DNA of 64,000 nt from Pontibacter rufus. GTDB lineage: Bacteria > Bacteroidota > Bacteroidia > Cytophagales > Hymenobacteraceae. Shown piece after piece: positions 53,326-61,410 of the stretch (positions within the stretch are counted from its first letter, which is position 1; the number at the start of each line of letters is the position of its first letter). The stretch lies in NCBI RefSeq assembly GCF_015694705.1, contig NZ_JADQDR010000004.1, forward strand, positions 124,001 through 188,000. Reading direction: 5' to 3'. The notes beneath the pieces were generated by a model. The model was not told the origin of the DNA. It saw only the letters and a list, made by a program, of their open reading frames with translations, and searched no databases. Both the position numbers and the translations under genes were made by a program.

Positions 53326-55995
53326 TTGCGCTACATTTTGTTTTTTTTACTGCTACTGCAGTTCAGCATACTTTCTCCACCAGCCGTAAGGGCGCAGGTA
53401 ACGCCGCGCCCGCCTGCACCACCCCGGGACAGCCTGGCCACCGGACAGGATTCCGTGGCGCGCGCCACTCCAAAAGGCGACATTGAAACGGTTATCAAAT
53501 ACTCTGCCAGGGACTCCATCCGCTTTGAGGTAGAACGCAAAGTAGTGCACCTGTATGGCGATGCCAAGATAAACTATGGCCCTATGTCGCTGGAGGCGGC
53601 CTACATCGAGATAAATTACGACAGCACCACCCTGAACGCCACCTCCATGACCGACTCTACAGGCAAGGAAATCGGGGTACCCGAATTTACGAATGGCGGC
53701 GAGAATTACGCCGCTAAGCGCATTGCCTATAACTACAAAACAAAAAAAGGGCGCATCGCTGAAGTAGTAACGAAAGAAGGCGATGCATTTATACATGCCG
53801 AAGTAATAAAGAAGAGTGGGGAGGAGGATTTTTATGGCCTTCATGCCCGCTACACCACCTGTAGCTTGGAGCACCCGCACTTTTATATTAACGCCAGCAA
53901 AATAGCCAAGTCCGGAAATAAAGTAATGTCTGGGCCCTTCAACCTGGTTATTAGCGATATTCCCACGCCGCTGGGTTTCCTGTTCGGCCTGTTCCCTACG
54001 CCAGAGGCTGGGCGCGCATCAGGCATAATTGTGCCCAGCTTCGGCGAAGAACGCCTGAGAGGCTTTTCTTTAGAACATGGCGGCTATTACTTTGCCTGGA
54101 ACGATTATATCGGCACCAGCCTGACCGGCAGTATTTACTCGCTTGGCAGCTACGATATCAGCGTAGCTAACACCTACAACAAACGCTATGCTTACCGGGG
54201 CAGCTTTAATGTTCAGTATAATTACCTCAAATTAGATGAAGCGGATATCGCAGATTCACGCTCTACCGACGACATCTCCAGATATCTGCCGAAGAATAAT
54301 AAGTCTTTTGCCGTTCAGTGGTCGCACTCGCCTGTTCCCAAACCCGGACAGGGCTCGTTTTCTGCCAGCGTGAACGTCAGGAGCAGTATGGAAAGAAGCT
54401 TGCAGTATAACAGTACCGCAAATTACCTGGCTGCCACCCTTAACTCTACCATTTCATACCAGAAAACCATTCAGAATTCTCCGTTCAGCTATGCTATTAC
54501 GCTGTCGCAGGGGCAGAATACGAGTGGCGTGATGCACTTCGTGCTGCCCGACATCAACCTGAGCATGACGCAGACCAGCATATCAGAGTTGCTTACCAAT
54601 AAGCCCCCGATGGGCAAATGGTACGATAAGTTTCAACTGGGTTATGGCGTGCGTTTTCAGAACACCATCGACAACGTTATTACAGCCCGCCAGATTTCGG
54701 GCATAGATGCTATCGGCGAAACCCTCAATACCGACACCATCGCCGTCAACATGAACAACCTGGGCGAGTTGTGGAAGAATGGCCGCCGCAGCGCCATACA
54801 TAACTTCTCCTTCAGTTTAGGTAACTATAAACTGCTGCGTTATCTCAACTTTACGCCGAGCGTAAGCTATAGCGAAACATGGCTCGACCAGAAGTATAGC
54901 TACAGCTTTGATCCGGATTCGCAGAAAGTACGGATTGATACCGCTAACTTCGGCAGGGTGTATAACTATAACGCAAGCGCTTCGGTAACCACCCAGATTT
55001 TCGGCACCTATGTTTTTAAGAAAGGCAAACGGGTGCAGGCTATCCGCCATACCATCCGGCCAAGTGTGGGCTACTCGTACCGGCCAGACTTCGGCGCCAG
55101 CAGTTTTGGATTTTACCAGGACTTCCAGACCGGAATAGACCCTGTTACCAACCTGCCAATCTATAACACGCTGGGGCGCTTTTCTACCGGACTACCCGGC
55201 AGGGGTTTGCAAAGTGCCGTCACATTTTCGGTGCAGCAAAACGTAGAGATGAAGGTTAAAGCTGAAAACGATTCCACAGGCTCCCAGACAGAGAAAGTGA
55301 GCCTGATTGATAACCTGGGCATAAGCGGAAGTTACAACATGGCTGCGGAGGCTTTCAAGCTCAGCAACATCAACATGAACATGAATACGCGCCTGTTCAA
55401 AACGTTTGATGTTTCCTTTCATGCTACCTTCGACCCTTACAAGCGCGACAGTGTGGGCACGCGTATCGACGAGTATATATTTGATATCTCTAAATTTAAG
55501 CTCGCCTCGCTTACGAACGCCGGATTAAGCATTAGCGCCAACTTTAACCCCGAAGACCGAAGCAGCTCCACCACGGTGCCATCTAACCTGCCTGTACTGC
55601 AGCGCGACACAGATCCGCTCACCCCGGAGTACATCGACTTTAAAATTCCGTGGACGCTCAGTATGAATTATACTGTTAACTATACCAGGGGCTTTGGCTT
55701 CAACCCAATCACCCGGCTTGGAAACGAAACCAACATCACGCAGACGATTGGGTTCAACGGTTCTCTCAGCCTCACTGAGAAGTGGAAAATTACCTATAAT
55801 ACAGGGTATGACTTTGTTCAGAAGAATATTTCCTACACCAACATCAATATTGCCCGTGACCTGCACTGCTGGGATATGACAATTGGCTGGACACCCTTCG
55901 GCCTGCAGCGCGGCTACAACTTCACCATCCAGGCCCGTGGGTCGCTGCTCCAGGATCTGCGCCTGACCAAAAGCAGGTCTGGCTGGAACAGGTAA
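53326..55995 (+). CDS. lptD: LPS assembly protein LptD-like
   Basis: An 889-residue outer-membrane protein with a signal peptide (ILFFLLLLQFSILSPPAVRAQ), an OstA-like beta-jellyroll at about 50-220 (RKVVHLYGDAKINYGPMSLEAAYIEINYDSTTLNATSM, YAAKRIAYNYKTKKGRIAEVVT) and a C-terminal barrel of about 24 strands. It places LPS in the outer leaflet. The only start that keeps the signal is a TTG at 53326, supported by the promoter-like site 38 bases upstream. It shares a 72-bp divergent spacer with the amidase gene. Confidence 0.93.
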   Translation: MRYILFFLLLLQFSILSPPAVRAQVTPRPPAPPRDSLATGQDSVARATPKGDIETVIKYSARDSIRFEVERKVVHLYGDAKINYGPMSLEAAYIEINYDSTTLNATSMTDSTGKEIGVPEFTNGGENYAAKRIAYNYKTKKGRIAEVVTKEGDAFIHAEVIKKSGEEDFYGLHARYTTCSLEHPHFYINASKIAKSGNKVMSGPFNLVISDIPTPLGFLFGLFPTPEAGRASGIIVPSFGEERLRGFSLEHGGYYFAWNDYIGTSLTGSIYSLGSYDISVANTYNKRYAYRGSFNVQYNYLKLDEADIADSRSTDDISRYLPKNNKSFAVQWSHSPVPKPGQGSFSASVNVRSSMERSLQYNSTANYLAATLNSTISYQKTIQNSPFSYAITLSQGQNTSGVMHFVLPDINLSMTQTSISELLTNKPPMGKWYDKFQLGYGVRFQNTIDNVITARQISGIDAIGETLNTDTIAVNMNNLGELWKNGRRSAIHNFSFSLGNYKLLRYLNFTPSVSYSETWLDQKYSYSFDPDSQKVRIDTANFGRVYNYNASASVTTQIFGTYVFKKGKRVQAIRHTIRPSVGYSYRPDFGASSFGFYQDFQTGIDPVTNLPIYNTLGRFSTGLPGRGLQSAVTFSVQQNVEMKVKAENDSTGSQTEKVSLIDNLGISGSYNMAAEAFKLSNINMNMNTRLFKTFDVSFHATFDPYKRDSVGTRIDEYIFDISKFKLASLTNAGLSISANFNPEDRSSSTTVPSNLPVLQRDTDPLTPEYIDFKIPWTLSMNYTVNYTRGFGFNPITRLGNETNITQTIGFNGSLSLTEKWKITYNTGYDFVQKNISYTNINIARDLHCWDMTIGWTPFGLQRGYNFTIQARGSLLQDLRLTKSRSGWNR

Positions 55996-56047
55996 TCAGC
56001 AACAGCGGCACAACCTAAATAAGTGGCTGTTTTTGGTTTGAATTTTA

Positions 56048-56055
56048 TAGCTTTG
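56048..56055 (+). promoter_or_regulatory. -7-like box before panB
   Basis: TAGCTTTG is a perfect match to TAnnTTTG and lies 23 bases before the panB ATG. No -33 box is found at the usual distance (the nearest TTTG is 12 bases upstream), so confidence is low. Confidence 0.3.
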
Positions 56056-56077
56056 CGGCCTAACTATAGTATAAGCT

Positions 56078-56896
56078 ATGTCTGTTCATAAATCTGAGGT
56101 AAAGATTATTACGACGCACCAGCTGCAGAACATGAAGGAGCGCGGCGAGAAGATATCTATGCTCACGGCCTACGACTTTTCTATGGCCGGCATCCTGGAT
56201 GCCGCCGGTGTTGACGTGTTGCTGGTAGGCGACTCAGCCTCTAACGTAATGGCTGGCCACGAAACCACGCTGCCCATTACGCTGGACCAGATGATATACC
56301 ATGCCTCTTCGGTGGTGCGCGCCGTAAAGCGTGCGTTTGTGGTGGTGGATATGCCGTTTGGCTCTTACCAGGGAAACTCCTCTGAGGCGCTCCGCTCTGC
56401 TATCCGCATCATGAAGGAGTCCGGCGCACATGGCATTAAGCTGGAAGGTGGCGCTGAAATAAAAGAATCTGTTACGCGTATTCTGAGCGCCGGCGTACCC
56501 GTAATGGGCCACCTGGGACTAACGCCGCAATCGATCTATAAATTTGGCACCTATACGGTGCGGGCAAAGGAGGAAGAAGAAGCGGAGAAGCTGTTGCAGG
56601 ACGCGCAGTTATTGCAGGATCTCGGCTGCTTTGCCATAGTGCTGGAGAAAATACCTGCAGACCTGGCACAGCGCGTAGCCACTCAGCTTCATATCCCGAT
56701 TATAGGCATAGGCGCCGGCCCGCACGTAGACGGACAGGTGCTGGTGGTACACGACATGCTGGGTATCAACAAAGAGTTTAAGCCCCGCTTTCTGCGCCGC
56801 TACGCCGACCTGCACAGCATTATGACAGATGCCGTGCAAAACTACGTGAAAGACGTAAAAAGCCGCGACTTCCCGAGCGACAAAGAAGCTTATTAA
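56078..56896 (+). CDS. panB: 3-methyl-2-oxobutanoate hydroxymethyltransferase
   Basis: A 272-residue enzyme for the first committed step of pantothenate and CoA synthesis. It has the family motifs [59 protein letters not shown] and [20 protein letters not shown], with metal ligands D and E in LVGDS and LEGG. Length is standard. The stop TAA is the first part of an AATTACGAATT repeat. panC is not nearby. Confidence 0.96.
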   Translation: MSVHKSEVKIITTHQLQNMKERGEKISMLTAYDFSMAGILDAAGVDVLLVGDSASNVMAGHETTLPITLDQMIYHASSVVRAVKRAFVVVDMPFGSYQGNSSEALRSAIRIMKESGAHGIKLEGGAEIKESVTRILSAGVPVMGHLGLTPQSIYKFGTYTVRAKEEEEAEKLLQDAQLLQDLGCFAIVLEKIPADLAQRVATQLHIPIIGIGAGPHVDGQVLVVHDMLGINKEFKPRFLRRYADLHSIMTDAVQNYVKDVKSRDFPSDKEAY

Positions 56897-57027
56897 TTAC
56901 GAATTACGAATGTTGGTGTTCTTTGATGTAGGTAATTGGATTGACGAAAGGCTATACAGTGGTTGATATGTTCCATACTTTACTTATCACTCGTAGTTCT
57001 TAATTCGGAACTCATAATTCGTAATTC
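56894..57027. repeat. Short inverted-repeat element between panB and the RluA gene
   Basis: TAATTACGAATTACGAAT (56894-56911) and the inverted, longer arm at about 56993-57027 (ending CATAATTCGTAATTC) enclose about 80 bp without coding capacity. The left arm holds the panB stop, and the right arm ends three bases before the ATG of the next gene. It looks like a gene-less version of the S23 cassette flanks. Confidence 0.7.
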
Positions 57028-57030
57028 AGA

Positions 57031-57699
57031 ATGATAGAGGTTTTGTTTGAAGACAACCATGTGCTGGCGGTAAATAAACCTGCCGGGCTGCTGGTGCACG
57101 GCGACGAAACCGGTGACACGACTCTGGCCGACCTGGCGAGAGAATACATCAGAGAGAAGTATAACAAGCCGGGCAACGTGTTTGTAGGAGTGGTGCACCG
57201 CCTCGACAGGCCCGTAAGCGGCGTGGTGCTGCTGGCCAAAACCTCTAAAGCACTTGCCCGCCTGAACGAGCTTTTCCGAAATAAAAAGACGCAGAAAACG
57301 TACTGGGCCGTGGTGCACAAACGGCCGCAGCCGGAGCAGGGCACGCTGGTGCACTGGCTGGTAAAAGACAGTGCTAAAAATATAACCAAAGCTTTTGCCA
57401 AAGAAAATAAGCAGGGCCAGCGGGCAGAGTTGCACTACCAGCTTATCAGCAGCCACGGCGATGCGCATTTGCTGGAGGTAAATCCCATTACCGGAAGGCC
57501 CCACCAGATCCGGGTACAGCTGGCCTCGCTGCGCTGCCCGATATTGGGCGATTTAAAGTATGGCGCCGCCCGGCCTCTGCCCGATAAAAGCATTGCCCTG
57601 CATGCACGCCAGCTGCAGTTTGAGCATCCTACACTCAAAAAACCCATTACCATAAGCGCGCCGCTTCCTGCCAACCCGGTATGGTCGCCTTTCCGGTAA
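57031..57699 (+). CDS. RluA-family pseudouridine synthase
   Basis: A 222-residue RNA pseudouridine synthase. The catalytic Asp is residue 59 in HRLDRPVSG, and the C-terminal motif NPITGRPHQIRVQL lies near 153. No S4 domain is present, so it belongs to the RluA/TruC-like small subgroup. Which uridine it modifies cannot be told. The ATG lies three bases after a dispersed repeat. No operon partner. Confidence 0.94.
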   Translation: MIEVLFEDNHVLAVNKPAGLLVHGDETGDTTLADLAREYIREKYNKPGNVFVGVVHRLDRPVSGVVLLAKTSKALARLNELFRNKKTQKTYWAVVHKRPQPEQGTLVHWLVKDSAKNITKAFAKENKQGQRAELHYQLISSHGDAHLLEVNPITGRPHQIRVQLASLRCPILGDLKYGAARPLPDKSIALHARQLQFEHPTLKKPITISAPLPANPVWSPFR

Positions 57700-57873
57700 A
57701 GCAGCAGTAGCATGCCAGGGTAAAAAATGATTCATATCATTATATGAACTTTTAGCCTCCAATATCTATTTAACTTAAGATCCGTGTTGTAAATTTGTAG
57801 CGCAAGCAGCCGGGTTATACTTTATTGCCTGCCTGCGCGAAACTCATACTTTATCCATTTTACATTTATTTTA

Positions 57874-58638
57874 ATGGCTATTCTTATATTTTTTGTGGCA
57901 CACTGGTACTTGTCGCTGTTTGTGCAGACTTTCTTTCTGCACCGTTACGGCGCACACAAGATGTTTACCATGAATCCTTTCTGGGAGAAAGCGTTTTACC
58001 TGCTTACCTATATCGCGCAGGGCTCTTCGTTCCTGTCGCCACGCGCCTACGCCATACTGCACCGCATGCACCACGCGTTTTCCGATACGGAGCGCGATCC
58101 ACACTCACCGCATTTCTCGAACAATGCGTTTACGATGATGTGGAAGACCAAAGAAATTTACAACAACGTACTCCATAACCGCGTGGAACCGGAGCGCCGC
58201 TTTGAAGGCAATTACCCGATGTGGCCGGCTATAGAAAAGGTAGGTGATTCCTACTTTTCAAGAATTGGCTGGGGCGTGGGCTACGTGCTGTTCTACATCG
58301 CCTTTGCCACGCAGTGGTGGATGTTCCTGCTGCTGCCTGTTCACTTTTTAATGGGCCCGATACACGGCGCTATTGTTAACTGGAGCGGCCACAAGTATGG
58401 CTACCAGAACTTCGACAACCACGACAAATCGCGCAACTCGCTGTTCTTCGATTTCCTGACAGGCGGCGAGCTGTTCCAGAACAACCACCACAAACTGCCC
58501 AACCGTGTAAACTTCGGCGTGAAGTGGTGGGAAGTGGACCCGACATGGCCCGTTATCTGGACGCTGAACAAGCTGAACATCATCAAGCTGAAACCTGCGA
58601 AAGCAAAGGCCAAAGCAAAAATGAAGATAGCTGCCTAA
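57874..58638 (+). CDS. Acyl-CoA (fatty acid) desaturase
   Basis: A 254-residue membrane di-iron desaturase. The three histidine boxes are HRYGAH (residues 23-28), HRMHH (63-67) and NNHHK (about 204-208), with H-GH in NWSGHKYGYQNF between. It has four to five membrane helices and ends in a Lys/Ala-rich tail (KAKAKAKMKIAA). It inserts a double bond into acyl chains for membrane fluidity, probably at delta-9. It lacks a fused cytochrome b5 domain. It is monocistronic with its own terminator. Confidence 0.93.
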   Translation: MAILIFFVAHWYLSLFVQTFFLHRYGAHKMFTMNPFWEKAFYLLTYIAQGSSFLSPRAYAILHRMHHAFSDTERDPHSPHFSNNAFTMMWKTKEIYNNVLHNRVEPERRFEGNYPMWPAIEKVGDSYFSRIGWGVGYVLFYIAFATQWWMFLLLPVHFLMGPIHGAIVNWSGHKYGYQNFDNHDKSRNSLFFDFLTGGELFQNNHHKLPNRVNFGVKWWEVDPTWPVIWTLNKLNIIKLKPAKAKAKAKMKIAA

Positions 58639-58642
58639 GTAT

Positions 58643-58674
58643 AAAAAAGCCCTCCCGCAACGGAGGGCTTTTTT
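58643..58674 (+). terminator. Terminator of the desaturase gene
   Basis: A 13-bp stem (AAAAAAGCCCTCC / GGAGGGCTTTTTT) with a 6-base loop lies 5 bases after the stop. Confidence 0.93.
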
Positions 58675-59207
58675 CTTTATCGCCGGTTAAATACCAAAAT
58701 TACCCTGTAACCACTTTGGGAGCGAGGGCCACCGAAAGCTGCTGTCCGCGCTGCCGCACGCTATGTATAGATTGTTCCTGCTCCTTTATTTGTACCGGCT
58801 GCGCCTGGCATAAATCGCCTTATACCAGAAGCAACCCGGGTAAACATCCTTTCAAGTTCATGAGGAGATAGAATTTATTTGCACTCTTTCAGGTATGGCG
58901 AAGTGCTTAAGTTATACTTTACTTTGGTATCAGACTGATATAAACATCTTATAATCAACAACTATGCTTCTAAAGTATTATATTGATGTTTTTAGCAGGT
59001 GCAATCTTTATTTCAGATGCGCTGTTGCGTACGGAAATGTAGAATTGATTTGATAAGCAGGCGCCCCGGAGGGATTATTTTAGCCGGAAATTGATTTGGG
59101 TTTCCGGGAGGCTGCACTACCTTTGTATAGGTATGGCTGTAAATAGTAGGTAAATACAGCGCCAGAGCAAGAACATTTAGGCACCGCTGCCTGTTAGGAC
59201 AGACACT
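58675..59207. other. Intergenic region, no gene seen
   Basis: A 533-bp spacer between desaturase and queD. No supported gene, hairpin or RNA was found except the queD promoter candidate at 59095-59125. Several TATACTT motifs are present. Confidence 0.5.
59095..59125 (+). promoter_or_regulatory. Promoter of queD-folE, full consensus match
   Basis: TTTG (59095-59098), 19-base spacer, TACCTTTG (59118-59125): a perfect match to the Bacteroidota TTTG / TAnnTTTG consensus. Transcription would start near 59132, leaving a leader of about 75 bases. Confidence 0.65.
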
Positions 59208-59615
59208 ATGAGGATAACCGTATGCCGCCAAGAACACTTTAATGCAGCCCACCGCCTGCACAATGCCGCCTGGAGCGATGCCCGGAATGCCGCCGTGTTT
59301 GGTAAATGCAACAATCCCAACTACCATGGCCACAACTACCGGCTTATTGTGAAGCTGACAGGCCCCGTAAACCCGGAAACAGGATATGTATACGACCTGA
59401 AAAAGCTGAGCGACCTGGTAAAGCAGGAAGTAACAGACAGGTTTGACCATAAAAACCTGAACCTGGACACAGAAGAATTTAAGCACCTGAACCCCACCGC
59501 TGAAAACATAGCCATGGTTATCTGGCAGAAGTTGCGGAAAGAGATTGACGTGCAATACGATTTAGCCGTAACACTGTATGAGACCGAACGAAACTTTGTG
59601 GAATATAATGGATAA
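59208..59615 (+). CDS. queD: 6-carboxytetrahydropterin synthase (QueD/PTPS)
   Basis: A 135-residue pterin synthase. Zinc ligands are His15 (HFNAAHRL) and His40/His42 (NYHGHNY), and the active-site Cys is residue 34 (KCNNPN). It acts on dihydroneopterin triphosphate, the product of FolE, for queuosine or tetrahydropterin synthesis. Its last 8 bases overlap the start of folE, so substrate supply and use are coupled. Other queuosine genes are not in the window, so a PTPS role is equally possible. Confidence 0.94.
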   Translation: MRITVCRQEHFNAAHRLHNAAWSDARNAAVFGKCNNPNYHGHNYRLIVKLTGPVNPETGYVYDLKKLSDLVKQEVTDRFDHKNLNLDTEEFKHLNPTAENIAMVIWQKLRKEIDVQYDLAVTLYETERNFVEYNG

Positions 59616-60273
59616 CCCACACACGGATAACGATGCCGAGGCTATGGATGACCTCATCATGACCTCACTGAAGACGCCCCTTCGTGCGGATGCCTTTGAT
59701 ATGCCGGATGATGAGAAAATCAGGATCATTGCTGAGCATTTCCGCCAGATAATGCACACGCTGGGCCTGGACCTGACCGACGACAGCCTGAAAGGCACCC
59801 CTGACCGCGTGGCGAAAATGTATGTAAAGGAAATATTCAGCGGCCTCGATCCGAAAAACAAACCCGTGATACGCCGCTTTGAAAATAAATACCAGTATAA
59901 CCGGATGCTGGTAGAGCGTGATATTACCGTATACTCTTCCTGCGAGCATCATTTTGTACCCATCATCGGCAAAGCACATGTGGCTTATATTCCCAACGGG
60001 CACGTAATCGGCTTGTCGAAGTTAAACCGCATTGTGCATTACTATGCCCGACGCCCGCAGGTGCAGGAACGCATGACAATGCAGATTGCAAATGAATTGA
60101 AGGAGGCCCTGCAAACCGAAAATGTGGCTGTACTGATAGAAGCCGATCACCTGTGCGTGATGAGCCGCGGCGTAAACGACGTGAGCAGCAGCACCATCAC
60201 AGCAGAGTATGGCGGGCTGTTTCAGGAGGAGCAGTACCGCAGCGAGTTCCTGGGCCACCTCCACAGAAAATAA
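59608..60273 (+). CDS. folE: GTP cyclohydrolase I
   Basis: A 221-residue type I GTP cyclohydrolase that makes dihydroneopterin triphosphate for folate and pterins. Zinc ligands are Cys112 and His115 in SSCEHHFVP and Cys183 in HLCVMSRG; the conserved GLSKLNRIVHYYARRPQVQERMT lies near 135-155. The ATG at 59608 sits inside the last codons of queD (overlap of 8 bases); an upstream in-frame ATG at 59578 would only lengthen the overlap. folB lies 15 kb upstream. Confidence 0.96.
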   Translation: MDNPHTDNDAEAMDDLIMTSLKTPLRADAFDMPDDEKIRIIAEHFRQIMHTLGLDLTDDSLKGTPDRVAKMYVKEIFSGLDPKNKPVIRRFENKYQYNRMLVERDITVYSSCEHHFVPIIGKAHVAYIPNGHVIGLSKLNRIVHYYARRPQVQERMTMQIANELKEALQTENVAVLIEADHLCVMSRGVNDVSSSTITAEYGGLFQEEQYRSEFLGHLHRK

Positions 60274-60398
60274 GCGGCAGCAACACTTTCTTCCGCAGCC
60301 CGAATACGCTTATACAACTCTAAAGCAACTAAATACAACAGCATGATGCCGTTTACTCGTAACAGGCTCAATACCATACTTTACGCTAAAGAAGAACT

Positions 60399-61316
60399 AT
60401 GTCAGGTAAAATACTGATCACAGGAGGGTCTGGTTTAGTAGGCATGCGCCTCTCCGAAATGCTCATAGATCTGGGCTACGAAGTGGCGCATCTCAGCAGA
60501 AATCCAGATAAAATCACCAAATACAAAGCTTTTAAGTGGGATTTTAAAGATGATTTTATCGATGACAGCGCCATCACTTATGCCGATTACATTATCCACC
60601 TGGCGGGAGCAAATGTGGGTGATGAAAAATGGACAGAGGACCGCAAAAAAGAAATTTACTATAGCCGCGTAAAAGGTTCTGATCTGCTTTACCGCTGTCT
60701 GAAAGAAAGTAAACATCATGTAAAGGCTTTAATTTCTGCTTCGGGCATCAGTATTTACGGCAATTCCGGTGAACAGCTTGTGTCGGAAGAAAGTACCTAT
60801 GCCGATGATTTCCTGGCAGATGTTTGTAAAGTCTGGGAAGCAGGTGTGTGGAAAATTAACGAGTTAGGCATCCGGATAGTTATACTGCGGTTGGGCATTG
60901 TACTGAGCAGAAACGGGGGTGCGCTGCCGCAGATGGCGCTCCCCATGAAGCTCATGGCCGGCGCACCGCTGGGGTCCGGCAGGCAGTATATGTCCTGGAT
61001 CCATATCGATGATCTGTGCCGCATCTTTATCAAAGCCATGGAAGACCGCCAGATGGAAGGCGTTTACAATGCTGTTGCGCCGCACCCGGTAACCAATAAG
61101 GAATTTATGCAGGAACTATCGGAGGTAATGCACCGCCCGCTGGTGCTGCCTAAAGTGCCGGCCTTTGCCATTAACTTTATGTTTGGAGAGAAGAGTGAGG
61201 TGGTACTGGTTAGCCAACGTGTCAGCGCCAATAAGATTATGCATACCGGTTTTACCTTCGAGTACAATTATCTGAAAGAAGCCCTGGAATCTCTTTACGG
61301 CCACGACAATGACTAA
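60399..61316 (+). CDS. TIGR01777-family NAD-dependent epimerase-like protein
   Basis: A 305-residue extended SDR (YfcH/SDR39U1 group). The Rossmann motif TGGSGLVG is at residues 7-14, with LAGANVGDEKWTEDRKKEIYYSRVKGS near 70-95 and the C-terminal family part (VYNAVAPHPVTNKEFMQELSEVMHRPLVLPKVPAFAINFMFGE). The usual YxxxK is replaced, with GISIYGNSGE in its place, as in the family. The substrate is unknown. It is convergent with PBP1A across a shared terminator. Confidence 0.92.
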   Translation: MSGKILITGGSGLVGMRLSEMLIDLGYEVAHLSRNPDKITKYKAFKWDFKDDFIDDSAITYADYIIHLAGANVGDEKWTEDRKKEIYYSRVKGSDLLYRCLKESKHHVKALISASGISIYGNSGEQLVSEESTYADDFLADVCKVWEAGVWKINELGIRIVILRLGIVLSRNGGALPQMALPMKLMAGAPLGSGRQYMSWIHIDDLCRIFIKAMEDRQMEGVYNAVAPHPVTNKEFMQELSEVMHRPLVLPKVPAFAINFMFGEKSEVVLVSQRVSANKIMHTGFTFEYNYLKEALESLYGHDND

Positions 61317-61344
61317 ACCTATACTTTTAAGATACCGATGAAAC

Positions 61345-61391
61345 TAAAAGAACGCGGGCCGGCTACAGTATAGCCGGCCCGCGTTCTTTTA
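61345..61391. terminator. Bidirectional terminator with about 20-bp perfect stem
   Basis: Arms 61346-61365 and 61371-61390 are exact complements with loop CAGTA, and both strands give T-runs. It serves the convergent TIGR01777 gene and PBP1A. Confidence 0.93.
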
Positions 61392-61410
61392 TACTTCTCC
61401 TGCGCCCTGC

